A DNA stretch of 64,000 nt from Climacium dendroides (taxonomy: Eukaryota; Streptophyta; Bryopsida; Hypnales; Climaciaceae). The translations under genes were made by a program, and so were the position numbers. This document shows positions 10,087-23,500 of this stretch, piece after piece (position 1 is the first letter of the stretch; each line of letters begins with the position of its first letter). The notes below the pieces were generated by a model. The model did no database searches. It was not told the DNA's origin and worked only from the letters and a program-made list of their open reading frames with translations. The stretch covers positions 5,146,001 to 5,210,000 of the forward strand of contig OX467092.1 of the NCBI GenBank assembly GCA_950106755.1, read 5' to 3'.

Positions 10087-12962
10087 ATGGATCGGGATGC
10101 GAATGTCGAGGAGGACACCAGGGAGCCGGAGGTGGAAGTGGAGGATCGGGTGGATGATGGAGGAGGTCCTGTGGAGGAAGACGAGGAGGAGGAGGATGCC
10201 AGCGAGGAGGAAGGCGTGACCTTGATCAAGAGCATGACGGAGAAACTGGCAACGGAGCCGGTAAATGTGCGAGTACACGACATTGAGATCAAAGGGAATG
10301 TGAAGACGAAGGATAGTGTGATCGAGGCGCAGCTGAAGGAGCTCCGGGAAGTGTCCACGATGCAGGATCTGCTACAAGAGTCTGTTCGTGCGAATTCACG
10401 ATTAAGAGCTCTCGGGATTTTCGATAAATGTGTCATCACATTGGATGCAGGACCTGAAGAGCTTCCTGGCACGGTAATTGTTATTCGTTTGTTTGGTAAT
10501 CGTGAATTGATTGTGCGGATCCGCTGATTAGACGTCTGCGATTATCAGCTTATCTTTGGTGCTGGCATTGTCTCCACGAGCTCAAATGGTGGATTAATTC
10601 TCGTTATTCGTACTAGCGGTATTCTTATTGGAAACTGTCTCTCCTCTCTTGTCAGTGCAGTAGATCACTACTGCTCCTATTGCAGTGACAGCTGTGAGAC
10701 TTAAACTTGAATTTGAGAGTGTTTTGAGCTTCCATGAAGGTCTTATTAATAGGTCTTTTCTCTATATCCCATTTTTATACACCAGCAATTGCGACCGATT
10801 ATTAGATTTTCTAGACGAAGCAAGTAGTTCATGAGAGGGTGTTATATGGTTCGTCTCATCGAAGTCCGATTGCGCTCTTTGAGTGACGATTTTAGGAACT
10901 GTATTCTGAACGTGGAGTTGTTGAACTCGTGAGGATAATGTAGGCTGGATACATCGTTGTCCTAGCACGGAGGTTCAATCAATGGGCTACTAATGCACGC
11001 TATGTGTGTTCAGGCTAACGTGATCGTGGAAGTAGAAGAGGTGAAGCGACCTGTAGCTGGTGACCTCGGAGTGTTCTCCAAACCCGAGGTAAGCGGTTCG
11101 TCACGGTGTAATTGAAAGTTGCCTGCAGGTGAGCACTTCGGTTGTGTCTTGATGTCACTGTTAGTTCTATAACGCTAGGCTTTGTGTGAAGCATTTCCAT
11201 GTTGGCCTGACCTTCTTTGTTAGTTTTGTTGAGAGTTCTTTGATGTCGAGAACACTCCGAGGGTTCAGGGTTTTAGTGGCACATCACGTGGTCCATGTCC
11301 ACATCCCTATTCTTCCTGCACTTACGCCCTTCCTGCATTCTTATGTTCGTGTTTTAAGAGTTTTTCACTATGCTGAACTGAGAAGATTGTCTATAACCTC
11401 GAGATTGAGTTGGTTTCTGTGGGATGTTTACATGTCGCCATGTCTAAAGGTACGTTTTGGGGTCGGGGTGTGTGTAGACAAAAGCATGGACCCTGGAAGG
11501 TACGATTAAGTACAAAAATCTTCTTGGCAATGCTGAAACTCTTGATGCAACGGGATGCTATGGCTTGGACACTACTTCTGAACTCAGTGCTGGTGTCACG
11601 TATCCAAGGTTCAAAGGACTGCCCGCTTCTTTGTCAACCCGGGTTACCCTCCTAACACAAGATTGGCAACGCTATTCGTCCTATAGGGAGCGTCTGTCGG
11701 GATTCTCTGTAGGCTTGGTTGGCGATAATCAGCACGACATCTCCTACAACCTCACCTGGCGTGACCTCAGGGATCCCTCACGTTGTGCCTCTAAATCAGT
11801 TCGGAGACAACTTGGTCATAGTCTCCTCTCTGCTGTTAAGTACACCTACAAGAGAGATGATAGAGACTCTGCATTTCGACCTCGGCGGGGCATTGCTTTT
11901 ATCTCAACAACGCAGATTGCAGGGCTAGGACCTGATAGCAGGCTTCTACGTTTTGCACGTCAGGTGACTGCTTTTACTTCCAACTTTCATTTTCTTAATG
12001 GAATATATATCTGCTTGATAAGGCTTATTACGAGGCAATGGCTGCTGGCGTGATATCGGTATCATGCGATTTATGGTCTCATAATTGCACTCTATTTGTC
12101 GTTGTGGGTCCAGTTTAGGAAGCCTACTTATCTTTTTCAACCTTGTGGACTTGCACAGGAGGTGGAGGCGAGGTTGGCAATCCCTTTGGGAATTGCAAAT
12201 GCAGCACTGAATTTAGGAGTGGCCGGGGGTGTCATACTGCCTTGGGGACCAGGGTATAAAACGAGACCAACTCCTATTAGTGACCGTTTTTACATGGGAG
12301 GTCATTCATCGCTACTCGGTGAATTGAAAGGTCCATCTGCTTTGTTGGGTTTTCGCACTAGAGGTGTTGGTCCCAGTGAACTTCGCAGACCTACTCCGCA
12401 AACAGAGAAGGGGGATGCTGAAGCGGTTGCCGTTGTAAAGAAGGACACTTTAGGTGGCGATTTAGCAGTTTCTGGTTTCGCAGATTTTTCGTTTGATTTG
12501 CCACTACGATTTTTGAAGGAGTACGGAATACATGCACACTCTTTTGTTTGCGCTGGCAACCTACTTCCTTTGACGGGGGAGAAGACCGGCCCCTGGTCGC
12601 TGAAGAACTTCTTATCTGGGTTCCGCGTCTCGACAGGCGCTGGAATTGTGATTCCTACTAAGTTGTTTCGACTTGAGGTTCGATTCCCATCATTAAATCC
12701 GATTCCTGTGTTTTTAAGTGATTTTCTCATTTATAACGCTTCTAGTTGTTCAAGACAGCGTAAAGGTCGTTGGATTCCCAGTTTTCAAAGATCCATGATT
12801 ACCAAAGTCTCGTTCCTGTCTTGGGATATCAAACATTTCGTCTGGCGAGCTTCTGCTAAATTCGATGATTGTCTGCAGGTGAACTATTGCTACTTGTTGC
12901 GACACCAGGATAGTGACCGTATCAAGCGAGGTGTGCAGATTAGCTTGAATTCACCGCATTGA
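10087..12962 (+). CDS. SAM50: Sam50/Omp85 mitochondrial outer-membrane beta-barrel assembly protein
   Basis: Core subunit of the sorting and assembly machinery, which inserts beta-barrel proteins into the mitochondrial outer membrane. Five exons: 10087-10473, 11014-11088, 11478-11963, 12159-12677, 12879-12962, all joined in phase 0 with GT-AG introns, giving 516 aa, close to the usual plant length. The N-terminus is very acidic (about 10-45), followed by one POTRA-like domain (about 58-129, with VHDIEIKGNVKTKD and GPEELPGT). An Omp85 barrel fills the rest, with characteristic segments TQDWQRYSSYRER, RRQLGHSLL, RDSAFRPRRG, FYMGGHSSL, GPSALLGFRTRGVGP and GGDLAV. A single POTRA and no transit peptide favour Sam50 over the plastid OEP80/Toc75 relatives. 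The protein ends in a final barrel strand (NYCYLLRHQDSDR...). The ATG is the first after a telobox. High confidence in family; the short 75-bp exon 2 was found by family alignment from memory. Confidence 0.92.
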
Positions 12963-13331
12963 CCTACTCACAAACCCAGCCATAATAACTTCGGGGTCTG
13001 GTGATGAGGTTATAGACTAATTGAGCAGTTTTGAACATTTTGCCGGATCCCATATTGTTAGGTGCCGCTTCAATGTATCATGATGACTTGAATCGCCTTT
13101 CGCTCTTCCCTTTTTGATAAGGAAGCTTTAAGTTTTCAAGCTACCCAGATTCACATGAGGTGTTTCTTTGATTTATAGTAGGTTCATTTGGATCACATGA
13201 TCACATCTACTATTAAGGTAGGTCACTCTTAAAAGTGACCCGTAATACTGGGGTGCATTTTGCTTTCTTCAATGTACCAACAGTGTTCATTTCAGGAAGT
13301 GGTCTCTTTTAGTTTAGTGACCACTGTGTTT

Positions 13332-13450
13332 CAACTTCAAAAAATTGTAACTAATTCCACAGAGGTCCAAAAAATTTGTAACTACTTGGGTTAGATGTCA
13401 ATTCCATTTTTCTTCTTACAAAAATTTACAGAAAATTGTTTGAAGGAGTT
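13332..13450 (+). repeat. Dispersed repeat, family 1 copy a
   Basis: Shares CAACTTCAAA, AACTAATTCCACA, ACTTGGGTTAGATG and CAATTCCA in the same order with 53058-53170, about 40 kb away in the same orientation. It is non-coding. Probably a fragment of a larger retroelement or satellite; the ends are not defined. Confidence 0.7.
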
Positions 13451-15035
13451 TAGCTTCCCCTTAACCCTATAAGAATGGGCTGGTCTTTGCCAAAATCATC
13501 ATTTTCTAAAACCTTGGGAATCAATCACTTAAAAAAACGGAAATCTACTTATTGTTGGAAGTTAAACTATTGTAGATGTTCCTTTTTCTCAACAAAACTC
13601 AGAGGATGAATAGTTGCATTTCTGTCTTTTATAGAAGAATTCTCTGTCATCCATTGCATGCCTAAGGCTGGATGGAAGGTCGGCTGGATTTGCCTTCAAT
13701 CCGACCCAAGGGATTTACATTAACTAGGGCCGGTGGAAAAACTTATTTACCTTTCTCTTCTTTTCAAAAAAATTAGTAACAAAGAATTTTAATTTTTTAA
13801 TTTTTTAATTTTTTATTCTTATATATTTTATTCCTAAAATAAATAAATAAAATTTTATTTATTTATTTGATTGAATTTTTTTTTAATGTTTTGGTTTTCT
13901 TCTTATATAGAATATGCATTTGTAATCAACATGTTTACTACATAGGTACTACATAGGTACATAGGTATTTCATTGTAGCCACTTAGATGATGATGTTCTT
14001 TAAAAATTTTAAAAGTAAATGCATAAGGTAGTTTGATCTAAAAGCACCCATGCTCTAAGAACAATCATGATGGAGAGGTACATAGCAGATATTGACAACA
14101 GATTGAGCTCCAAACATTTAGCAATGCATAGTGGTGGAAGTTTCTTGAGTTCACAATCAATAAGCACGTACCAAAATAGAAAACAAAAGACCTTGCATTG
14201 GTAGACCGTGGAGATTTGTACAATTCAATGAAGGAGCCCAATTTGGTCCCAATCTGGCTCTAGATGGGAGTTTGGGCCACCCAAAACCTTGTCCCAATTG
14301 CTCCCTTGGGGCCGGATGGTTTGATGCCAAAACCATGCCACCTAAGGCGACATATAGGATGAGTTGTAGTTCCATCTGGCCCCAAGTATAAACGCCTTGA
14401 GCTGGATTTGGAGAAATTGAGCAATCCTATTGGTTCAAATTTGGACAATTTTGGCTAGCTTTCAATCCAACCCTAAGTATAAATTGGCCCTAAGTGTCCG
14501 CGGCAACATTATAGGGTTAAGGGCAGACCTTAGTTGGTCTTAATATGATGATGTGAGACTTGACAAGTCCCTAACAACTTGCTTTTGAAGACCCTAGTCA
14601 AATGGGTTTTTTGTACACCTATATACAATATTCTTTGTTCAAATCCTTATCAAATGTTAACTATTTGAAATAGTTCACCAATAAAGTTAATTCCATACAA
14701 GAATCTAATGTGTTCATTGCAACCTATATTAATCCTAATAAAGTCCAAGAAGATAGGAGATATAGATCTAGAACTTTTGAAGCAAAATAAATTATCATTT
14801 TAGAAGAATCCAAACTTAAAATATTTACTTTTCTAAATTTTCCTTTCCTTCCTACCTCTATTTGAATTGATTTAAAACCTTGCTCAAAATTCATGAAGCT
14901 AATCACATTGTTGAAGCTTTTTCAACATATTTGAATGTACTCTGTTTTGTGTAGCTCCTATAACAATTAGTTGGAAACATTCATCATAATAATCCACCCA
15001 ATTGATGCTATTCAGAACTAGGTTTTTCTTTTTGG

Positions 15036-15340
15036 CTTTATAGTCCTAGATTGCATTAGGACAAAATAATTTGGCTAAAAAACGACAAAAAACCATGAAA
15101 TTTTTCACCAAAAAACTTTGAATTAAAAAAATCTTGGATGAAATCTCCCAAATGATGGATGAAAGTAGAATTATGAATATGTGATATATGCTAATGTGAT
15201 ATTTTCTATCCAATATGTGGATGAATGTTGAAATTTGGAGCACCGCTATAACATTTTATATCGCCACTTTGGCACTTCTTAAAAAATGGAAAGACTTGCT
15301 CCTAGCAACTAACTTTCATTCAAAGACATGCACAGAAAGA
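15036..15340 (+). repeat. Dispersed repeat, family 2 copy a
   Basis: About 300 bp matching 28643-28955 in the same orientation. Shared blocks include AGATTGCATTAG, AAAATAATTTGG, TCCAATATGTGGATGAATGT and ACATTTTATAT. No terminal repeats or coding frame are evident. Confidence 0.8.
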
Positions 15341-15560
15341 ATGGATGAATGTATCCGTCGTCCTCAAGTGGTCAAGTCCCAACGAAAGGATCAACTGCCC
15401 TACACCACCAGAACCAAATCCGGTACCCCGATGAACCCCATGCCCTAAACCCTGTCTTTCTACCTCACCAATTCAAACCTCCCAATCGCCACAGCCATCA
15501 ATCCCCCTCTCCCACCATGTAAACGTTCCTCCTCCATCACCACCGCAACCTTCACTCACT

Positions 15561-18500
15561 ATGGACCTGAGAGCATCTTCAATTCACTCTCTCTCGTTCA
15601 GAATCACCTTCAATCCAAGCCATTTCCCAAACAGTGAGACATTGCGTAACCCCGTGAGCCGAGTGCATTTCCCCGTTTGCGAATTGAAGTCCGAATTGAC
15701 GCCCAAGGAGCTCCACCACAAGCGGAAGAAGGAGGAGTGGAAGAAGCTGCGTCGCGCCAGGAGGCTGGAGAAGCTGGCGGAGCAGGCCAAAGTGGAAGCT
15801 GGCAAAGCGAGATTGCAGACGGAGCGGCGCAGGAAGGACGGGTTGTGTAGCTTTGAGAAGTACAAGCTATCGAAGGACCGCGGCGTGAACGTGGTTGCGG
15901 AATGGAAGGCGGGAGTGAAGGGGAAAAGCTCGCTGATGAGTAAGTTCGAGGAGGAGTTTGCAATTAGGGTTAGGGATGCGGTGAAAACGGTGCGACGGGA
16001 GAGTAGTGAATTAGTCGAGGAGAGTGAGACGACGAGGCTGAGAGAGGATTCACATTCGGTGTTGGTGGAAGAAGAGGAGGAGGTGTCGGATGAGTGGCTT
16101 CTGGCTTATGCTCAGAATTTGAATTTTCTGGGGAATCAGGTTGGGGAAACGGGAGCTTCATCCGACGATGGTTTAAGTGAGGTGAGGTTGGGATCCAATC
16201 TCGAAGACAGCGGAAGGATTGATGAAGGGAAGCTTCTCAGTCATAGAAAAGTGGAAGATCTGGACACGGCCGATTTCAGTGGCAATGGGACAGGAAAATC
16301 TGAATCTGCATTGAAATCCGTTTTCGTTGAAACTGTGCCTGAGGTATGATAATTGCGCAATTATTTTTGAATTTGGATTGCGAATTTCAAGGGGATGATG
16401 ATTACCGACCTTATTATGGATTTATTTGAAGTTTGGGGTTTACGGTTTGAGAGGGACTGGTGATTGCCAACCCTCTTCTTGTGCATTCTTACAAAATAGG
16501 TGTGGACCTAACGCGTGCAGTTTTAACTGAAGTGGCGTTGTTTTGTTGACAGGGTGAGCGCGTTGCTAATAATGCAGCAGCGAATTCTTTTAGTAGACCA
16601 CAATTGCATTTCATCGAACATTCTTTTAGTAATCGAATTCCCTCGAGCGGTATCGAAAACAATGTACGTAATAGAGATGTGACGGATGCAGATGATACAG
16701 CATACGATGAAGAGGCGTCTTTGAGTTCGCTTGCACCGAGGGATTGGCGTGTCAACCCCAAAACCCCGAGACAGAAAGATAGAACGGTCGGTCATCAAAT
16801 CGTGAATAGAAGAAAAGGGGAGCCATTGTCTGTGTTGCTGGATGAGGTCTCTTCTGAGACTCATGGTATTCTCGCAGCGTTGTACGAGGACGTGAGTAGT
16901 GAGGTTCAGCGGAAATCAGTAGACGAGAGGGAGCAGCTGGAATGGCTGGTTGAAGAGTACGTCTCAGACCTGACATTTTTGTTATGCAGTGTTTGATTGT
17001 TCTGTTATTGTGTAGGCGTCACTCTCTTGACTTAGATGCTAGATAATTGCTCACTTGTTAGTCATTTGGTCACTTTAGCTTTCACAAGTCGAAGCAACAA
17101 TCTTGAGATAAAGAGCTTAGAATATGAACCAGCAGCATGTGCAACGAAGAGTGAGATATCAAATTTAAAATAGGCCGGTGCGTTTATGACGTTATGACGC
17201 ATCTGAGGTACTTGTGTCCAGTTCACCTCAATGAGGTAACGTACATGGTTCAGTCTATTGAGTGTCGCCACGTAAACCAAGTTACTTTAGGTTATAAATT
17301 TTACTGAAAACTAATTTCTTAAAATATGGAGATACATTTTCGTTTATCAGCCATGTTGGAGGGATTCTACAAATTTAGCCAGTAGATAATCATAGAAGCG
17401 ACAGGCTAACCTAAACTGTGGAGCTTGAAAATTTTGGTATCTTATATACTTCCACAAACGAGCCATGTAAGCGCCACATAAAGTCATATGAGCACCACCT
17501 GTTCATGCTCATTGTTGTTATTTGGACTATCGTAAATTCGACATTAGACTAAAGCAAAGTAAAACAAACAAGAATTCATTTTTCCACTAATCAAGGCTTA
17601 GGATTTCTTGTTATCTCAAAGTTATTATTTCGTCCTGTGCAATCTAAAGTGGCCCTTAGAAACGATGGATTTGGTGTAACTGACAGCAAGGGATTGAAAT
17701 TTAGGTTAATTCAGGCGGCCAAGAAGCAGAAGTTTTTTCTCTCTCGGCTCATGCATGGAGCCCGCTTGAAGTGGACGGATGGCCGCCTGATGGAGGTTGT
17801 GAAAATGCTTGGGGCGCGTCACGAGTGGCGAAGAGCTATGGAAGTCGTGCACTGGGTACATTGTCGAGAACATTTCAGTCATTGTCGAAACAGGTGACAT
17901 TTTACTTATGTCAAAATTTTAATCCTATCATCTCTTTCTTGCTCATGTCGTGGTTTTAATTTCTGTTGCACCCTTACCGAATCACCTAGTAGATGAGAAT
18001 AAAAACCCGGGTGTTTGTTGTTGAAAATTCTCGTGATGTTCTGATTTACCCCTTAATGCCAATGTACGAATATTGCTTCCACTTTGTAAGCCAGTAGTTG
18101 ATCATAAACAAATATAACTTTTAAAACGTATTTCTATTAAGGGTGTCAGACTTTGTGACTAAGGTGAAGGCACCCATTTCTCACCGACACCCCATCAGCA
18201 ATCAATAGGGTGCAGTATTTCCAAGCAAGGTTGGAACAGATTTCTGAACGAAGCTTGGAATGTGCTTTTTTCTTCTTTTCAAGCTTAAATTCATGACACA
18301 TGTCCCAAAGTAGTCAGCAAGAAGAAATAAACAGGAAAGTAGTTCTTGAATGATTGGAATTAAGAGAGTCTAGACATTGGCTATGGGTCCGGAGCACTTT
18401 TTGCCTCGCAAAATTCATAGTAATTCAATTCAAGCAATAAAATTACCAAATTTTTTGCAATCCTCGTCATTCCTATCAATGCAACTCTAAAAATATTTGC

Positions 18501-21500
18501 TTTGCCTTGCACTACTCCAGAATTGCTTATTTGATCGGTTATGGGTGCCTTCGCCTTACCACTCTTCCTTCTTTTCTTTTTGAGCATTGTACAGTACAGT
18601 GCCTTAAATTCTTGTCAGAAATATTCGCCCTCGCAAATTAGGCACTTCAGTCTATTGTATTATGTCATGTTCTTAGCTTTGAATTCTGATCTCCGAGAGG
18701 GCTGTGGTATTCATTTTTGTGGCAGGTATGTTTGTACCACGCTTTTGGCTGTACTTGGGAAATGCCTTCGACCGGTAGAAGCTTTGAATGTATTCAACGT
18801 GATGCGTGTAAGTTCTACAGTCTCAATTTTGCCATTCTTCAGTTAGCATGGATTGTTGCTGTAGTAATTTTCTTTAGTCATTTTCTTATGGTTTTAAAAT
18901 CTGGGAGTATGGATTTTGAATTGGACTGTATCTATAATCGTGTAATGCCCGTAATGAGTGGATGGATGAGCTTTATAATGATGTGCATCTTTCTGTTGTT
19001 TACAGTTGAATTTGCCACTCACTTCTAGCCGAGTTACATCATAGACGATTACACATGCTACGTCCTCAAGAGTTTAATGTAGCACTCACTTGTTCTGTAT
19101 TGCATGTTTCATTAATATTCGCAGGAGGATCATTCAACCTATCCAGACATGGCTGCTTACCACTCCATAGCTGTAACACTTGGCAAGGCTGGCCATCTTA
19201 CGCAGCTGCTTCATTTGATGCAGTCCCTAAGAAAAGGGCCCTTAAAGAAGCGTGTTCGGGGCTCACCAAAACAGTTAAACTGGAATGGGCGTCTGGAGCC
19301 AGACATTGTGGTTTATAATGCTGTAAGTGAAAATTGGATTTTGCTCGTCTCTTATTGAGACTATTCTTTCTCGTTGATTACCACGAGGTCATTAATAATG
19401 TATAAACTCCGGATTATGGCTTTTAAGACAAGAAATTAAATTTGAATCTCAGAATCAAGTGCGATTAGCAATGCATGGAGGTAGTCAATGAGCATATTCT
19501 TGCGGATGCTGTGACTTTTTGCCGATTGTGCTACTTTACTTCATATTTGTGCACTCAAACATTTCTTGAGAATGAATTTGTAAAGAATGGAGGACTCTTG
19601 ACGAATAGTGGTCTGGGCTGCGCAGGTAATAAATGCATGTGGACCTCATAGACAATGGGAAGGGGTGACATGGGTTTTACAACAATTACAGTCCTCAGGA
19701 GTCGCGCCTAATTCCACCACTTATGGCCTCGCAATAGAGGTGACAGCCTTTTCTGCATGTATCTGAGAAAATCCATCAGCTGATACGCTTGGTTGTGGAA
19801 GTTGCAATTTCTCAAAGTTGATTGATGCAAGTATTTCTAAGGTTGCATGCTGTATGAAGTTGGAATCCGGGAATCTTGACAGGGAACTGAAGATCATAAT
19901 GTGGTATGATGGTTTGGGTTGAAGGTTATGGTAAAATCAGGGCAGTATGACAAAGCCTGGAGATATTACGACATTATGGAGAGAGGAGGTTTTCTTCCTA
20001 ATGCTTTAACATTCAAAGGTCTGTTTCTATTGAACTTATTTATTGCACGTCGATTTTTGTGTTAGACACAAATTACATTAGGGTAATTCTGTGTGGTGAG
20101 TGTATGATTATAATCGTGATATTGCTGCTACTTTGCAGTTCTAGTCGAGGCCCGTGCCATGACTGGCCAGGTAGACAGAGCCATTGAAATGGTACAAGAC
20201 ATGGAGCGCCGAGGGTTCATTGAATGTGCTGGGGTGTACTATGCACTTGCTTCGGCTCTTTGCATTGCGGGTCGGTTAAGTGAAGCTCTTGTACAGGTTT
20301 GAACCTACTTCACCTTTTGATTTACAGTGGCTTCCAACCTTCTCTCAGCGCCCAAGCTAAAACTAGGAAGTTTAAGTTTAAGTCCAATAATAGTTGATTA
20401 TTTTAACTTCCAGAACAATTTCTAGTTTCAAAAGCGTAGAGTAAGATTTCTTCTTTCTATGGGTACATTTTGCTACTTTCCTTGAAACTTTCTAGATGAG
20501 CCATTTCAATTACTTTAGATTCTGAATTGAGCACTCTTGGGCCTTTAGGCCCTAAAATATTCAACATAAATCTTACTCCTGCTCTTACACTGTCATCTCA
20601 AATTGTGCAGGTGGAAAAGCTAGTAAAGCTTCCTTCAAAGAAACCGGATGTAGTAACATTCACAGGACTAATTCGGACTTGTGACAAAGTAGGCCGCTGG
20701 CAAGATGCTATATCTCTATTCAATCGTATGCAATGTTTGTGTGCTCCCAATTTGGGGACCTACAACATCATGATTGCTCTTTATGGACGGCACCACCTGT
20801 TTGAGGAAGCCAGGAACATTTTTGAGTCGGTGAAGAGAGGCAGACACAAGGAGAGCCGCTTTTCTCAAGCGAATCCAAGGCTAAGTCCAACTGAGCGCAC
20901 ATATGAGTCTATGCTGGGTGCTTGCGCTGTCTGTGAGGATTGGGGGTATTTTGAAGTTGTCTTGGAGGAGTTTTACACTCGTGGATTTCAGCTCGATTGT
21001 GGGCGCCATGCATGGTTCATTTCGCCTATTGTTAAAGCTGGGCAGGTATGACCAACTCTCCTGCCAAATCATGTTACTATTCTCTGGCTTGACTTATCAT
21101 TTTGGTTGCTTTTGTTGAGTTTTCCGTCTAATTTTTCATAAATGTTTGAGATGATTAAGTGTTTGGGTGATACGTCTAGACACTAAACACTTTTTAAATG
21201 GTATTTGACATCATTTTATGGTCGGTGTAGTTCAATCGTTTATTCTTAATTCCTAAAAGAGGTCCCGCCTTATCTGAAGAACCTTGCATGCAATTTCTCC
21301 TGGCTCAGGAAGGTCCAACAGTTGGTTTTTTCACAGTAGGGGAATTATATCTAGATCTCTAAATAGTTTGGATCCATTCTCTCACCCAAATTGTCAGTCC
21401 TATGTTTCTAGAGATCACTAAGGTGGGTAACCTTATGTGCCCAAGCTAAAAATAAAAATCCAATTTGGAAGCTAATAACCAATTATAGTAACTTTTAAAA

Positions 21501-22161
21501 CATAGTTATACTATTCAAAAATGTAGGGTACGATTCATTCTTTCTATCAATACATTTTGTTACCTTCCTTGACGTTTCCTGTGGGCACTTTGGGGTGAAA
21601 CTACTCTTACCTGTAATTGAATGTGTTGTGAATTTCCTATGTACAGCAACTTGTCTAGTGGGGCGTATGATACTCTTTCTGCAATTGACATTTATTTTTT
21701 GGGGGTGCTTTCAGGAAAGGCTACTAAAACTGATGACCAGCCGTCTGCAACCTTCAAACTCGCCCCCAAGTACCGACTTGTACAGGATTCTCCTGCCATT
21801 GCTATCGAGACACAAACAATATACCCTGGTCCTCAACTACCTCGACGTGATCCTTGACCAGGGTGTGGCTCTCGAAACACCACAATGGTCTTCCATTGTT
21901 GGAAACGCGCTGGAACAGTTGCCTATGATAGATGCCGAGCAATTTCTATGTACAAAAGTCTCGGATGATGATAATAATAGACTAGTGATGGAGCTGTTGC
22001 AGTGTCTTGCTTCCGTTGGGGCCGAGAGAAAAGCCAGGAGGATACTTAGATTACTAGGCCTGGAAGTGGGTGATGGCGCAGCTCTGGGTGATGCTAGGCT
22101 TCTGCCGCAAGAGGACGAAAGCATTATTTTTGGAAGTCGAACAAGTAGAGAAGTTAGCTGA
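15561..22161 (+). CDS. DG1-like P-class pentatricopeptide repeat protein, probably plastid
   Basis: Ten exons give about 965 aa: 15561-16343, 16553-~16960, ~17715-17893, 18726-18807, 19125-19322, 19626-19739, 19925-20018, 20139-20296, 20611-21045, 21715-22161. All joins keep phase. The exon 2/3 junction is the one uncertain point: the donor after GAAGAGTAC is weak, and a small exon could be missed. The N-terminus is Ser-rich with few acidic residues, like a transit peptide, followed by a basic coiled region (about 45-110) and a long acidic linker. The C-terminal half carries at least seven PPR units, for example DMAAYHSIAVTLGKAGH, DIVVYNAVINAC, NSTTYGLAIEVMVKSG, DVVTFTGLIRTC and NLGTYNIMIALYG. 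Segment order and wording recall Arabidopsis DG1/EMB-type PPRs needed for plastid gene expression and greening. It would bind specific plastid RNA; the target is unknown. Ends with an acidic tail after the last repeats. Confidence 0.85.
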
Positions 22162-23500
22162 GTTTGCATCATCTTCCTACTGCAATTTTGCTGATGTGAA
22201 GGGAGAGACGACGGATTTCATTTCCAGGTTCGATCTCAAGATGCTGTGCACCTCAGGTTTCGGGTTTCGGGTCCTTGAGGAGCTGCGTCACCAACATTGG
22301 GAGTGCACAATCTTGAGCTCATCTCAGGTCCGTGGTGCCAAAAGCTACGGGAAGAAAATAGGAACGGGCTATTTGGCCTAGCGCAATGCATGTGAATATC
22401 AGATTTTTGAGTATTAGTTTACTGTTGCCATATACACTGCAGAAGGGGTGAAATTTCTCACATCTGCTAAAGAATGTTATGGCAGCAGGAGGATGTCTTA
22501 TCAGTTGGGCTTCGAACAACCGTGGTGGTTGTCGTCATTGATCTCACATAGATTGATTCTTACACTTCAGTAATCAAAAGCAATAGTTCTGAAGCTCCTT
22601 CAGTTATCGGTTGGAAGAAGTTCATTTGACTGCATCGCGTCGGTGAATATTTTCCCTCCTCTTGAATTTATCATAACGTAACTCAGCACCCTAAAAGAAC
22701 ATGAACATTTTCCAGATTCGTTTGGCAAAGGAATTCAGATTCTTTTGTGCACAATCTTGAGTTTATTTCAAGTGGGAGGATTCGAAAGTGACAATATGAA
22801 GGCCATTCATGGATCGCCGTGCGTACTTAAACCAATGCAACCGAACTTCAAAATCCTGTAACTGTACGCTCCATTTTATCCTTTTTTTTCCAATTTTACT
22901 TTTGTAATTCAAAACCTTATACAAAGATCACGACTCAAAAATGAACCATATTACTCACATTGTTGAAGAATAAATAATAATCTACATATCCATGGAGACT
23001 CCGTTACCCTATCAAAACCATCTCACCAACACAACCACTGGCTCCCACGGCCATAGACACCCCCGCACGCCATTAGGACCCCCACCCCCTACCACCAAAC
23101 CTCGTCAACTCCGCCCGCAGGCATCGAACTCTCCGTCTCCCCTTCCCAGGATTTCTCCGATCACGATTTTTGGGAATCTCCACAACAATTGCAATTCCTG
23201 ATTGCTTGGCTTTCCCTTCAGATCCCCGAAGTTTCGATCTCTCACTTGACTGTGGAGATTGTTTGCCCCGCCTCAAATGCAAACTCACAACAGCTCCACT
23301 GCAATTTGTTCTTTGCGTATTCGAAGATGGCGTGCTTTTCTGTACATTGGCGAGATTTCTGAAGAGCTTTAGGGATTGGAGATGTGTGCGCGGGCATTGC
23401 CATGAGGATTGAGTGAAATCGGGGTTTTAAGGGTTATAAGGGTTTAGGGGTTTAGTTAGGGTTTCTGTTTCTATGGTGGTGAGAATTTGGTGGGAGGGCG
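22162..23500. other. PPR gene 3' UTR and upstream region of next gene
   Basis: The first 500-700 bp are likely the PPR 3' UTR. The part from about 22980 is C-rich and probably the leader of the gene at 23501. The proline-rich frame 22992-23201 is best read as leader sequence. Telobox-like motifs lie at 23439-23455. Confidence 0.5.
23439..23455 (-). promoter_or_regulatory. Telobox-like motifs in leader
   Basis: AGGGTTTAGGGGTTTAG lies about 45-60 bp upstream of the ATG at 23501, with another TTAGGGTTT at about 23456-23464. The orientation is inverse to that at the Sam50 gene. Confidence 0.4.

Larger units (their letters stand above)
12963..15560. other. Intergenic region, no gene seen
   Basis: Begins with the Sam50 3' UTR (to about 13250). 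It contains two dispersed-repeat copies (13332-13450 and 15036-15340, listed separately) and an AT-only stretch of A/T homopolymers at about 13770-13880. The frames at 14157-14448 are short, proline/glycine-rich and unlike any family I know. The last 250 bp before 15561 are C-rich and probably the PPR gene leader. Confidence 0.6.

Noticed and set aside
12671..12690. GGTTCGATTCCCAT, like a tRNA B box
   Set aside because: It spans the end of Sam50 exon 4 and the donor; no A box or cloverleaf surrounds it.
13726..14500. Possible hAT-like element between TAGGGCCGG and TTGGCCCTA
   Set aside because: The inverted match is only about 8 bp and no 8-bp target duplication was found.
15584..16161. Antisense ORFs over the first PPR exon
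   Set aside because: Shadows of a biased-codon exon; proline/serine-rich with no family resemblance.
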